Virus record (IMG/VR): IMGVR_UViG_3300046507_000145
Location: 1 to 44,423 of that record
DNA length: 44,423 bases
Direction: 5' to 3' (one strand)
Origin: a virus
Part shown: positions 44,298 to 44,423 of the stretch, in pieces
Layout: every line of letters begins with the position of its first letter
How positions within the stretch are numbered: position 1 is the first letter of the stretch
Program-made: the position numbers and the translations under genes
Notes under the pieces: generated by a model
The model's input: the letters and a program-made list of their open reading frames with translations, nothing else
Database searches by the model: none
Told to the model about the DNA's origin: nothing

Positions 44298-44423
44298 TTG
44301 ACGGGATTGACTGTAGGAACTAACTTTCCACCCGCGTATTACAATCGAGTGACAAGATTAAATCCGAAAAGGATAGCAGGACATGGCGTCCATCAAACCA
44401 CTGCACCAAGGCATTGCGATGCT
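44297..44423. repeat. Terminal assembly overlap, right copy
   Basis: Identical to 1-127; see the left copy. It contains the first 41 bases of the MarR-like gene. Confidence 0.93.
44383..44423 (+). CDS. MarR-like regulator, duplicate 5' end cut by the contig edge
   Basis: This is the second appearance of the gene start at 87, created by the circular overlap. The complete gene is at 87-488; this fragment is not a separate gene. Confidence 0.9.
   Translation, partial: MASIKPLHQGIAM

Overview
The window is a complete genome of a temperate, T7-type podovirus (Autographiviridae-like) of a GC-rich proteobacterial host. Bases 1-127 recur exactly at 44297-44423, so the contig is a circular assembly cut at an arbitrary point, with a non-redundant unit of 44,296 bp. 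The T7-like identity rests on a single-subunit RNA polymerase, gp2.5-like SSB, endonuclease I, primase-helicase, family-A DNA polymerase, 5'-3' exonuclease, and the portal-scaffold-capsid-gp11-gp12-gp13-gp14-gp15-gp16-fibre-terS-terL series. All of these lie on the + strand in T7 order. Unlike T7, the phage carries a tyrosine integrase beside a complete tRNA-Leu(UAG) and a MarR-like regulator, so it is probably able to lysogenise.

Layout, starting from the probable physical ends (noncoding 39.6-40.9 kb). A two-gene minus-strand operon lies at 40199-40721. It is followed by a rightward early block of very small genes (40937-43618) and a noncoding leader with a good sigma-70 promoter (43700). 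Across the contig join come the MarR-like gene, tRNA-Leu, integrase and RNA polymerase (87-5038). The middle block (5123-16779) holds DNA metabolism and many short genes. The late block (16863-39560) starts after a strong terminator and holds virion, lysis and packaging genes. The lysis cassette (holin, SAR endolysin, Rz/Rz1) sits unusually between scaffold and major capsid genes. A GNAT acetyltransferase and an SGNH hydrolase have been added around the terminase genes.

Two sequence families appear to control the genome. One is ATTACCCCGCCCTCTAG (17 bp, six copies, all +), the likely promoter of the phage RNA polymerase. The other is a short element ATCTATCCAC found in nearly every early and middle intergenic gap, usually touching the upstream stop codon and pointing with transcription. 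A few copies carry an inverted second half-site (CTATCC-N6-GGATAG). Its orientation rule also holds around the minus-strand operon, which resembles the stoperator network of cluster A mycobacteriophages. Long structured leaders precede the DNA polymerase and major capsid genes and share one covarying GAAA-loop hairpin. The stoperator-like array, the minus-strand operon and the structured leaders are the parts most likely to be new. Family assignments were made by reading motifs; no database search was run.
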